A stretch of 64,000 bases of DNA, from the NCBI GenBank assembly GCA_913057785.1, contig CAJXPD010000006.1, forward strand, positions 23,276-87,275. The letters are read 5' to 3'. The notes under the pieces are model-generated. The model searched no databases, had not been told where the DNA came from, and worked only from the letters and a program-made list of their open reading frames with translations. This DNA is from an uncultured Lewinella sp. GTDB lineage: Bacteria; Bacteroidota; Bacteroidia; Chitinophagales; Saprospiraceae. Numbering within the stretch: the first letter of the stretch is position 1; each line of letters starts with the position of its first letter. The position numbers were made by a program, and so were the translations under genes. This document shows, one piece after another, positions 49,001 to 57,205 of the stretch.

Positions 49001-50719
49001 AGCTTAATTGGGGCACCCTTCGCCATCACCGTTATTGGAGGTTTGGCACTCGGAACGCTCTTGACACTGGTATTGATCCCCACCGTTTATTTGGGCTTAG
49101 AAAATGCCATCAGTTGGTTTAGAGAATTGCCTTGGTGGGTCCGATTGATCAATCTAGCACTTTGGCTAGGCGTAGGCTTGTATATATACTTCAAGCTTAG
49201 CTCACTCCTTTGGCAATTAGTAGATTGGTTGCTGCTCTTCTTCTTGGTTCCGGCCGTAACTTACTTCATTCAGGTGAGTCTGAAGCGAGCCAGAGCAGAT
49301 GTGATACCAGAGGATCAAGCCCTAGAAATTGAAGTTCAGAATTTGGTCAAAATATACAACCGCCCCGGCCGTTTGACCCGGGAATGGTCCGGTAGCAAAG
49401 CCTTAGCAGATTTTCACCAATCTGGGCTTAGAGGTATCAAATGGGGTTTACTACTGCGGGAGTTCCTTTGGCAACTTCCCCTCTTGGGTTTCATGGTCTG
49501 GTTTACCTACTCTTTCTTGCGTTCAGGATTTTGGATGACGCTTTTAGCAGTGGGCATATACCTATTGATCCTAGAGATCTGGTTCCCAATTGGAACTGCC
49601 CTGACTAAAGGAGAACCTAAACGTTGGAAGAAGTTGATAAAGGCCTTCGGCTGGTTACTATTCTGGTTAAGTCCAATTGTGCTGGTCCTGCAATTGAACG
49701 AGAGATGGGAACAATGGGGCTTTTCGGTATTCGTTGGCGTTGTGTGGTATTTGATATTGATCATCTATAATTCTTCCAACTATATCCATCGCAATAGTAT
49801 TAACATTGAACGAATCAAAGGGAGGCTCCGTCGCTTCTACTATAGAATGATCATCAATATTCCCGTCATTGGAAAGCGGAAGTTACCCTTCAAAGCCCTG
49901 AACGGGGTGTCATTGAAAATCGGTACGGGTATGTACGGTTTATTGGGACCGAACGGGGCGGGTAAATCTACTTTAATGCGAATCATCAGTGGGGTATTTG
50001 AGCAGAGTTACGGGAAGATTTGGATTAATGGCGTGGATACCCAATTGAAGCGGGAGGAATTGCAAGGCTTAATTGGCTACCTACCGCAGGCCTTTGGTAG
50101 TTATGAACACATGTCTGCTTGGAGCTACTTAGATTACCAAGCCATTCTGAAGGGCTTAACCGATAATAAGGAGCGTAAGGAGCGCCTGGAATATGTGCTG
50201 TCTTCGGTGAATATGCTGGATCGAAAGGATGAAAAAATTGGTTCTTTCTCCGGAGGGATGAAGCAGCGGATTGGAATTGCTCAAATTCTATTGCATCTGC
50301 CTCGCATATTGATCGTTGATGAGCCTACCGCTGGGCTGGATCCCAGAGAACGAATCCGCTTCCGGAATCTATTGGTGCAATTAAGTCGGGAACGAATCGT
50401 CCTATTTTCTACCCACATCATTGAAGACATCGCTAGTTCTTGTAACCAATTGGCGGTAATCAATAAGGGATCTGTCCGTTATAAAGGGTCTCCCCAAGAT
50501 ATGCTGCAGCATGCAGAAGGTTTAGTTTGGGAATATGTAATTCCTGCTAGTGAGTTCGAACAAGCCGAAAGCGAGCAAGTAATTGTGAATCACATGCGAG
50601 AGGGAGATAATATTAGAGTACGCTGTATCTCCTCCACCCAACCCACCGAGGCTGCAGTGGAAACCGAGCCTGTTTTGGAAGATGCCTATTTGTGTCTCTT
50701 GAAAAACATTCAGAAATAA
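46016..50719 (+). CDS. RND-family permease fused in frame to additional TM helices and a C-terminal ABC ATPase domain (1567 aa)
   Basis: RND: IHRKVAICMVFIGLTLLGYLSYKQLPVELLPN, IGMLLDNSIVVLENIYR, GVIVNNGIIMIDYVNSLRRQGY; ABC: GLLGPNGAGKSTLMRI, SFSGGMKQRIGIAQ, LIVDEPTAGLDPRER, all in one open frame. Confidence 0.95.
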   Translation: MMTQLIHRKVAICMVFIGLTLLGYLSYKQLPVELLPNAELPMLFVQVASPTQVSPQYLEQQGVLPVEGAIGTMEGVERIETQITGNRATIRVSFEQNTRFKYAFLKLQQKIDAVKPDLPTDLFVQVAKIDLQQLTNQFLELQVRGSGGTDRLRNVTEKDIRPAFENLDGIASISIFGGRQKNLEILLDKQAAEPHNITPESVRSRLTQNSGSRTLAGFLYEGDRRFFIRTASEYAEVTEIENIVMAPGPILLKDVAKVSFGVDEEESMSRVNGKDAISLTATKESQVNIIDLSRRCLTLIDQLNEQLAPKDVQITVQRNLAQNMENNINQIIDLALIGGLLAIFVLWIFLKDLRLISVIAVSIPISVFAAFNLFYGAGISVNSLTLVGMALAIGMLLDNSIVVLENIYRLVAEGAIMEKAVSKGVTGVAKAILAATLTTATVFVPFLFFGNYLIALIGKNIGVSIISTLTVSLLVALLLIPVLAAFVLGFYRKKKSKAFAASKAKTRTERLYLVLLKSSLRHPARTIIAGLVLFFLTTFAVLAMNINAQEEVESEQIDVFVTMAKGSTLDNTDKIVREIETKVDGIKEKEDVSSRIREEDAVVSIKLKENFEDIDKRNYFEVKANVDRLIREIGGNARISLTEQSRGGGGGGGGIGGMDALGSLLGFGDNQEKLVIKGEDYAVLQRVSQDLLYYLQSLDDTEDASLSSRGNRPEVLLRFDPLTLARKDITPENIMLSLRDFGQDAPTNSTFQYADEEYNIIIREKEVQNYEEPEPKSMDDLRRLEVADQSGGMHEMATFTSIQTGQGMDDIQRINQQKQIEITYRRSQQAMQSKEILEAHKESINQLVANYPAPPGIAIEIVEAQDQLKDFKVLAGAAILLIFMILASVFESLSAPFVLMFSVPLAATGALLGLAITGNSLFNANTLTGFLILLGVIVNNGIIMIDYVNSLRRQGYRKTRALMTAGLHRLRPILITAITTIAAMFPLALGTAEYVSLIGAPFAITVIGGLALGTLLTLVLIPTVYLGLENAISWFRELPWWVRLINLALWLGVGLYIYFKLSSLLWQLVDWLLLFFLVPAVTYFIQVSLKRARADVIPEDQALEIEVQNLVKIYNRPGRLTREWSGSKALADFHQSGLRGIKWGLLLREFLWQLPLLGFMVWFTYSFLRSGFWMTLLAVGIYLLILEIWFPIGTALTKGEPKRWKKLIKAFGWLLFWLSPIVLVLQLNERWEQWGFSVFVGVVWYLILIIYNSSNYIHRNSINIERIKGRLRRFYYRMIINIPVIGKRKLPFKALNGVSLKIGTGMYGLLGPNGAGKSTLMRIISGVFEQSYGKIWINGVDTQLKREELQGLIGYLPQAFGSYEHMSAWSYLDYQAILKGLTDNKERKERLEYVLSSVNMLDRKDEKIGSFSGGMKQRIGIAQILLHLPRILIVDEPTAGLDPRERIRFRNLLVQLSRERIVLFSTHIIEDIASSCNQLAVINKGSVRYKGSPQDMLQHAEGLVWEYVIPASEFEQAESEQVIVNHMREGDNIRVRCISSTQPTEAAVETEPVLEDAYLCLLKNIQK

Positions 50720-51420
50720 TGGGGAACGCACTTTTATTATTAAGCAAACTAGTTCGCTACAACTTGAAGATCATCTTTGCAGGTCGGTTCATCTGGTTCC
50801 TCCTGGCCGCCTTAGGATTCTATATATTCTTTATGGTGATCAGTGTCTTGGATAATGATGAGATCAATATTGGCTCTATCTACTCCTTGACCTTTTTTCC
50901 CGCCATTTTGCTAATCTTTTATCCGATGGTCTTTGGCATACAGCGCGATGATGATGCTCGCATGCTTGAGATTTTGTTTGGAATCCCAGATTATCGATAC
51001 AAAGTTTGGCTGGTGCGCCTCGTTTTGATCTTTGTCCAGATCTTTATCCTGTTAATCCTATTTGCATCGATCGGTTCCTATCTGTTGTACCCCGTCAATC
51101 CACTGGTCATAGCCTCTCAGCTGCTATTCCCCATTTGTTTTCTGGGTAGCTTAGCTTTCTTATTTGCCACACGTATCAAGAATGGAAATGCTACGGCAGT
51201 GATCATGATCCTACTGGGAATAGGCTTAAGTATTTTTAGTGAAATCCTAGAGGATACCTTTTGGAACATCTTCCTCAATCCGTTTGACCCTGAGCGTGGC
51301 TTCAGCGAACTCGCCTGGCAGCAAATTGTTTGGAAAAACCGGGTATTCCTCTGCGTGGGGAGCATCGTTTTCATTTTGACGGCCCTGATCAATTTGCAGA
51401 AGCGGGAGCGATATATATAA
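50719..51420 (+). CDS. ABC-2-type transporter permease
   Basis: Six hydrophobic helices; ATG overlaps preceding stop (TAATG); YSLTFFPAILLIFYPMVFGIQRDDDARMLEILFGIPDYRYKVWLVRL. Confidence 0.85.
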   Translation: MGNALLLLSKLVRYNLKIIFAGRFIWFLLAALGFYIFFMVISVLDNDEINIGSIYSLTFFPAILLIFYPMVFGIQRDDDARMLEILFGIPDYRYKVWLVRLVLIFVQIFILLILFASIGSYLLYPVNPLVIASQLLFPICFLGSLAFLFATRIKNGNATAVIMILLGIGLSIFSEILEDTFWNIFLNPFDPERGFSELAWQQIVWKNRVFLCVGSIVFILTALINLQKRERYI

Positions 51421-51436
51421 GTAGTGTCATTTGGTC

Positions 51437-51478
51437 GGTGAAAAAACTATCTGGCGCTATACAGATAGTTTTTCCACC
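51437..51478 (+). terminator. hairpin terminator at end of the RND/ABC cluster
   Basis: GGTGAAAAAACTATCTG-N8-CAGATAGTTTTTCCACC, 17-bp inverted repeat with one mismatch; T-rich right arm. Confidence 0.75.
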
Positions 51479-51533
51479 CAAAATTCACGGCTGAAACGAC
51501 ATTTTTCGATACAAAGACTAGTGCAAAAACCGC

Positions 51534-52457
51534 TTACTTGTTCGTAGCAGCATAATCCACCTCACGATAGGCTTGAATGACAGCCATTTCTCCTTCTTTG
51601 CCTTCTTTCGAATTGCCGTGTTCCATACCTAGGATACCGCGATAGCCTTTTTCATGAATGTACTTGAAGACATTCTTATAGTTGATTTCTCCTGTGGTCG
51701 GTTCCTTGCGGCCTGGGTTGTCGCCAATCTGGAAATAGCCGATCTCTTCCCAGGATTGCTCAATATTGGGAATCAAATTACCTTCTTGAATTTGCTGGTG
51801 GTAAATATCAAAAAGGATCTTGCATGCCGGGCTGTCCACTGCCTTACAAATCTGATAGGCTTGTGCGCTTTTGGTTAGGAAAAGGCCGGGGTGATTGAAG
51901 AAATTCAGAGGTTCAAGCACCATCACGAGATTATGGGGTTCCAGAATAGCGGAGGCGCGTTTGAGTACCTCAATCACATTGGCTGTCTGATATCCCATAT
52001 CTTGTTTCAAATCTAAGTACCCCGGTAGCACAGTCATCCAGGTGGCATTAACGCGTTTGGCTGCATCGACTGACTCCCTGACTCCCTTTAAGAATTCCTC
52101 TCGGATTGCTTCATCCTTCAGTACCAAGGTGGGTTTGTTGGTCCGGATTCGCCCACCAACAAAGACCCCCATTTCCATATTGAGTTGGGCCAGCTTAGAA
52201 CCAATTTTGTCTTGCATACTGGGTTCCCGTCTTTTAAGGTAATTATCTTCAAAAGCAGTAAACCCCTGATCTGCCATAAATTGAATCTCATCCAGTGGCG
52301 CTTCACCGGCATGATGCTTGAACATACCCGTGTGTGGAGCAAACTTCATGGCAAACTTAGGGGCCGGAGCAGATGAATCAGAAGGAAGATGTGGGCTCGT
52401 TGAGGCTACTGCGCCTGCAGCCCAAACGCTACTAGCGATGAAGGTTCTACGTTTCAT
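51534..52457 (-). CDS. hydroxypyruvate isomerase-like sugar phosphate isomerase/epimerase (TIM barrel), exported
   Basis: MKRRTFIASSVWAAGAVAS signal; VMVLEPLNFFNHPGLFL; CKILFDIYHQQIQEGNL; GILGMEHGNS. Confidence 0.92.
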   Translation of the reverse strand: MKRRTFIASSVWAAGAVASTSPHLPSDSSAPAPKFAMKFAPHTGMFKHHAGEAPLDEIQFMADQGFTAFEDNYLKRREPSMQDKIGSKLAQLNMEMGVFVGGRIRTNKPTLVLKDEAIREEFLKGVRESVDAAKRVNATWMTVLPGYLDLKQDMGYQTANVIEVLKRASAILEPHNLVMVLEPLNFFNHPGLFLTKSAQAYQICKAVDSPACKILFDIYHQQIQEGNLIPNIEQSWEEIGYFQIGDNPGRKEPTTGEINYKNVFKYIHEKGYRGILGMEHGNSKEGKEGEMAVIQAYREVDYAATNK

Positions 52458-52638
52458 GTTGTGGTTTTTTCGTTTTGAATTGTTGACAGTAGTAGATCTA
52501 TAGTTACTACTTCTTCTAAAGATCGCGAATAAGTTACATACTTTCTTGAAGACACATACCGAGAAATAACATTAAAGCTTTAATTTGAGGTCGGAATATA
52601 GCACGATCAAGGTTTCACTAATTCGAAAATCTACCCTT

Positions 52639-53775
52639 ATGAAATCCTACAGCTTACTGCTGCTAGCTGGCTTGCTATCTCTAAGCGTCTGGTCTCAACA
52701 GACAATAAACGCTTCCCTGACACACGATGGCAAAGACCGAAGCTATATTCTGTATGTACCGGAGTCCTACAATGAAGATACGCCAGTTCCACTAGTACTC
52801 AATTTCCATGGTTACACCAGCAATGCCAATGACCAAATGTGGTACGGTGATTTTCGTGCCATAGCGGATACTGCTGGATTTCTCGTCGTACATCCCCAGG
52901 GTAGCCTGTTAAATGGAATAACACATTGGAACGTAGGGGGTTGGACATTGGGCAGCACCACCGATGATGTTGGATTTACGGAATCCTTATTAGATGAGTT
53001 GTCCAGCAATTACAATATTGATCAGAAGAGAATTTATTCGACGGGGATGTCCAATGGTGGCTTTATGAGTTTCTTATTGGCCTGCCAGCTGAGTGATCGC
53101 ATTGCTGCCGTTGCTTCAGTTACGGGCTCTATGACACCTGAGACGTATATCACCTGTGATCCCCAGCACCCCACCCCAATCATGCAGATACATGGCGTTG
53201 TGGATGGTGTGGTTCCCTATTTTGGGGCCAATTGGACCAGATCTATTGCTGATGTCTTAGCTTATTGGAGAGACTATAACAATTGTTCCACGGAACTCAT
53301 CAAGACGGATGTTCCCAATACCAATCTACTCGATGCTTCCTCTGCTTCCTATCAAGTTTACTTAGATGGTGACAATGGGAGTACAGTTGAACACTTCCGA
53401 ATAAGCGGTGGTGGACATACCTGGCCCGGCTCCTTCCCTAGCCCGGGAACCAATCAAGATTTTGATGCTTCCTTGGAAATTTGGAAATTCTTTTCCCGTT
53501 ACAATCTGGATGACTTACGAGGGTTAACTTCAGTTGACGAGCAGCCTTCCCCAGGCACTAGCCTTCAAATCTTTCCTAACCCTAGTAAAGGGCTAGTGAC
53601 GGTAAAATCTAAAGGTGCAATGGGAAACCCTTATCAAATTCATTCCATCCACGGCCAGTTGATGAAAGCAGGGATTTTAGTAAGAGAAAGGGAAGAATTA
53701 GATCTGGCGGAACTCCCTAAAGGAATCTATATTTTTAGCGTCGGCAAAAAAGGATTCAAGATTATCAAGGACTAG
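52639..53775 (+). CDS. PHB-depolymerase-family / LpqC-like esterase with T9SS-type C-terminal sorting domain
   Basis: LVLNFHGYTSNANDQ, YSTGMSNGGFMSFLLAC; C-terminal LQIFPNPSKGLVTVKS...GIYIFSVGKKGFKIIKD. Confidence 0.92.
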   Translation: MKSYSLLLLAGLLSLSVWSQQTINASLTHDGKDRSYILYVPESYNEDTPVPLVLNFHGYTSNANDQMWYGDFRAIADTAGFLVVHPQGSLLNGITHWNVGGWTLGSTTDDVGFTESLLDELSSNYNIDQKRIYSTGMSNGGFMSFLLACQLSDRIAAVASVTGSMTPETYITCDPQHPTPIMQIHGVVDGVVPYFGANWTRSIADVLAYWRDYNNCSTELIKTDVPNTNLLDASSASYQVYLDGDNGSTVEHFRISGGGHTWPGSFPSPGTNQDFDASLEIWKFFSRYNLDDLRGLTSVDEQPSPGTSLQIFPNPSKGLVTVKSKGAMGNPYQIHSIHGQLMKAGILVREREELDLAELPKGIYIFSVGKKGFKIIKD

Positions 53776-53796
53776 AAGGTTTAGGGCGGTTAGCTG

Positions 53797-54543
53797 TTAT
53801 TTAACATGTCTGGTCACCACATCGAGGGTGGCTTGCACTCTAATTATATTGGTTAGCAACACCTCTTCAGCACCCTCTTGCATTATATTCAGCATCCCCT
53901 GAATTCGTTCTTCATCACCCCAACGCAATTGACCCGCATAGATAAGTTCTACTAAGGCATTGGTCAAAAAGCCCTTAACCAGGTCGTTTTCAGCATTAGG
54001 AACGATGGTTTCTAGGATATCCAAATCCGTGACTTCTGCTAATATTTTCACCTTCCGGCCAATAGCACAGATCATGGCCTGATCTTTTGTTCCCTTATAC
54101 TCTAAAATTAACTTTGGCCAAGGAATCAGCTTTTCCGCCATTTTCCGGGCTATATGGATCTTCATTCTGAAATTAGAAGCCAAACTCCGCATGCTGTTGG
54201 TTTGCTTAAATTGCTCAGACAGCATGGCCAGTTCTTTGCGGATTTGCTCCATAGGACACACCTGTTGAAAAGTCCCAATGGCGGAGTGCTGTATCTGGTC
54301 AATTATTTCCAGTATGGTAAAGGTGATTGAGTTATACTCTAGCTTGTAATCTTGCAAAGCAATGTGGCCTCGCAGTTTTTCCGCTTCTAGTTGGCGATAA
54401 CGAGCAGCTACATGATAGATCTCCGTAGTCATATGGTTGGTGGAGCCTTCGGTAAATTCAATTAGCTCTTCAATGACTTGACGGATATTTCCAAGAGAAA
54501 CGGATTTCTTGAGATGTTTAAGTTGAAGATTTGATTTTGTCAT
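53797..54543 (-). CDS. protein with N-terminal effector-associated domain 11 (EAD11)-like region
   Basis: VSLGNIRQVIEELIEFTEGSTNHMTTEIYHVAARYRQLEAEKLRGHIALQDYKLEYNSITFTILEIIDQI matches the EAD11 pattern (GxxxxAIexLl..., arYxxlexekrxGxIsxedyxxexNrIxxaLLxlid). Confidence 0.7.
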   Translation of the reverse strand: MTKSNLQLKHLKKSVSLGNIRQVIEELIEFTEGSTNHMTTEIYHVAARYRQLEAEKLRGHIALQDYKLEYNSITFTILEIIDQIQHSAIGTFQQVCPMEQIRKELAMLSEQFKQTNSMRSLASNFRMKIHIARKMAEKLIPWPKLILEYKGTKDQAMICAIGRKVKILAEVTDLDILETIVPNAENDLVKGFLTNALVELIYAGQLRWGDEERIQGMLNIMQEGAEEVLLTNIIRVQATLDVVTRHVK

Positions 54544-55026
54544 GATGCGTCGGATTGTCTAATGTCAGCTCTACGGTGTGATGCTGATCGCTCACAATTA
54601 AATTGGACTTCCCAGAACGGAAAGACCATTTGTTATAAAGATATTTTGAGAATGTGGGGGACTGACAACAATCTTACTGAAGATTACATATTACCAAGAT
54701 AATTAAATAGACTAATAATAACAACCGTACTGCACTGATTTTCATTGACTGAGGACGTCAATACTGGATAATATAAACGAGCATTATTTGACCTATTAAG
54801 AGAATGCCTTGAAACGGACTCGAAAAATCCAAGTCTTGATCCTGGTATAGCTCTACCAGCAAGAATCTGCAAACTAGTTTCCCGATAAATAGTCCTGATC
54901 AATCATCTGTATTATATTAGAGGAGTTCCAATGCCTAAACCCTGTGCAGGTTAAGTCCACTAATGATTTCATTTGAACAGGGACTAAGTCAGGCCAACTT
55001 TACCACAAAACTCAAAGCTTATAAGG

Positions 55027-56499
55027 ATGAAAAAACGAAAAACACAACCGCAACACTCCACTCGCAGGGACTTCATTAAGAAGAGTGCTATTGCCTCCTC
55101 TATTTTCATTGTGCCTAGGCACGTGCTAGGGGGCCCGGGCTACACAGCCCCCAGTGACCAGCTCAATTTAGCCGCCATTGGTGCCGGAGGAAAAGGAAGA
55201 AGCGATATTCGCAATGCTTCGGTAGGTGGAAGGGAAAGAGTAGTCGCCCTTTGTGATGTCGACTTTTCTGGCTCTGCCAAAAGTTCAGTAGAAGCATTCC
55301 CAAAGGCAAAGATCTACCACGACTATCGGGAAATGTTGGATAAGGAGAAAGACATTGATGCCGTTACGATTTCTACCCCTGACCACGTCCATGGACCGGC
55401 TGCAGCTTTTGCCATGCAAAGAGGCGTCCACGTTTACGTTCAGAAGCCTATGACACACAATATTCAGGAGGCTCGGTATTTGACAAAGCTAGCTCGGGAA
55501 AAGAAGATCGTCAGCCAAATGGGAAACCAGGGAGCGTCCAACCCACTCCTTAAAATGGTGCAAGGCTGGGTAGATTCAGGAAAACTAGGGAAAATCTCTA
55601 AGGTTCACGTATGGACCAATCGCCCTGTTTGGCCGCAAGGATTTGCTTTCCCAGAACCGGATGAAAGCGAGAAACCAGATGACCTCAAGTGGGATTTATG
55701 GCTTGGGCCTTCAAAAGCCATTCCTTACACGCCAAATATTCACCCCTTTAACTGGCGAGGCTGGTGGGAATATGGCACCGGTGCCTTAGGTGACGTTGGT
55801 TGTCACCTGATCGATATTCCATTCCGGACCTTAGGACTGAAGTATCCGACCGATGCCGAATGCAGTGTTGGAGCAGTATACACTAAGATGTGGAATGCCG
55901 AGTATCATCCCGAAGGATGCCCTCCTTCTTCCTTTATCACGCTTCATTTTGATGCCACTGAGAAAAGCAAGGCTCCGATTGAAATGACTTGGAGTGATGG
56001 AGGTATTCGCCCATCTCACCCCACTATTATCCCTGCCGATGATGATATCGGAGGAAAGAATAGTCAGAATGGAGTATTGATCATTGGTGAAAAAGGAATT
56101 ATTTCTACCAACATCAATGATAGTTCTCCGCTCATGCCGAAGTTGTATCTGAATGATGGTACCAAAGAGTTCGGTCCGGAAGAAGAAAACTTTGATGAGC
56201 CAGAATACGGACATCATAGACAATGGGTGGATGCTTGCAAAGCAGGCTTCGATAGCCCGGAGCATAAAGCCTTGACTTCCTCCTTTGATTATGCAGGTCC
56301 TATGACGGAGACTGTCCTGATGGGGAATCTAGCAATTAGGAGCTACATGCTTCGTCGAGAAAATGCCAAAGGCCGCACAGAATACTTTGGTAGGAAGAAG
56401 TTATTGTGGGATGGTGAGAATATGAAAATCACTAATCTCGTAGAAGCCAATCAATTTGTAGGCAGAACTTACAGAATCGGTTGGGATCTGCGTTCATAA
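55027..56499 (+). CDS. Gfo/Idh/MocA family oxidoreductase with twin-arginine-like signal
   Basis: STRRDFIKKSAIASSIFIVP; AIGAGGKGRSDIRNA; STPDHVHGPAAAFAMQRGVHVYVQKPMTHNIQEAR. Confidence 0.95.
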   Translation: MKKRKTQPQHSTRRDFIKKSAIASSIFIVPRHVLGGPGYTAPSDQLNLAAIGAGGKGRSDIRNASVGGRERVVALCDVDFSGSAKSSVEAFPKAKIYHDYREMLDKEKDIDAVTISTPDHVHGPAAAFAMQRGVHVYVQKPMTHNIQEARYLTKLAREKKIVSQMGNQGASNPLLKMVQGWVDSGKLGKISKVHVWTNRPVWPQGFAFPEPDESEKPDDLKWDLWLGPSKAIPYTPNIHPFNWRGWWEYGTGALGDVGCHLIDIPFRTLGLKYPTDAECSVGAVYTKMWNAEYHPEGCPPSSFITLHFDATEKSKAPIEMTWSDGGIRPSHPTIIPADDDIGGKNSQNGVLIIGEKGIISTNINDSSPLMPKLYLNDGTKEFGPEEENFDEPEYGHHRQWVDACKAGFDSPEHKALTSSFDYAGPMTETVLMGNLAIRSYMLRRENAKGRTEYFGRKKLLWDGENMKITNLVEANQFVGRTYRIGWDLRS

Positions 56500-56597
56500 A
56501 CAAGAATATTAGATTGGGGTGCGAATCCTGAGTGATGGCGCCCCAGTCAATTTCCTATACCTTCCAAAACAGCTGGGCTTTTTCCTTAAAAAATGGC

Positions 56598-56626
56598 AAA
56601 AAAAAAGAGAGCCCTTTTGGACTCTC
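56598..56626 (-). terminator. strong intrinsic terminator oriented on the minus strand
   Basis: Minus strand reads GAGAGTCC-AAAA-GGGCTCTC-TTTTTTTTT: 8-bp stem, 4-nt loop, 9-nt T tract. Confidence 0.75.
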
Positions 56627-56900
56627 CCTTGCAAATAACCTATTTCTATCCTCTGACAAATAGAGCATCTCCTGCTTGTAGCATCCTAACAGATGTGACG
56701 ATTTTATTCGAAACTTTTTCCAAATACACATCACCTCCGATTTAGGTCTTGACTCCAAGCATTCTAATACCCATTCCCAAAGGGACCTTTATTTTTAATC
56801 CTGATCTTTCTCTGAGGAGAGGAAGTTCAGTAGCGATTCTTTCAATATTTATTGTAAGTCATTTCTTACAGTACAAAGGTGCAGGAAAATGTTTATTCGG

Positions 56901-56980
56901 ACTTGGACTATTGTTTTTAAAACTTGGATTATTGTTTTAAAACTTGGACTATTGTTTCTAAAACTTGGACTATTGTTTAA
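56901..56980. repeat. four tandem copies of ~20-21 bp repeat ACTTGGAYTATTGTTTYTAAA
   Basis: Units start at 56901, 56922, 56942 and 56963 (the last truncated at its 3' end). Confidence 0.9.
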
Positions 56981-57205
56981 TCGCAAAAGAACAATCAATA
57001 CTCAACCAACTGTTAATCAGAGTATTAAAACTAATATTTACAAAAAAAACCAAGTAAACAGTGAGAAGGGACCAAATTATGTATCAATAGTATTTCATAA
57101 CTTGTGTTCTCAGTTAGAAACTTAGCGACTTGTTCCAAAATAAGGAGGAGTACGCTCACTCAGAAATCGTGGATTAGTAATAGACCTATTTGTCAAACCT
57201 ACCTT

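Noticed and set aside
56555-56758. Minus-strand ORF of 67 aa overlapping the minus-strand terminator
   Set aside because: The terminator lies inside the ORF, and the protein has no recognisable features; an RNA product is more plausible
56901-56980. Possible CRISPR array
   Set aside because: Units are directly abutting with no spacers and no cas genes nearby
56889-57125. Plus-strand ORF MFIRTWTIVFKTWIIVLKLGLLFLKLGLLFNRK...
   Set aside because: Hydrophobic periodicity is just translation of the 21-bp tandem repeats; not a credible membrane protein
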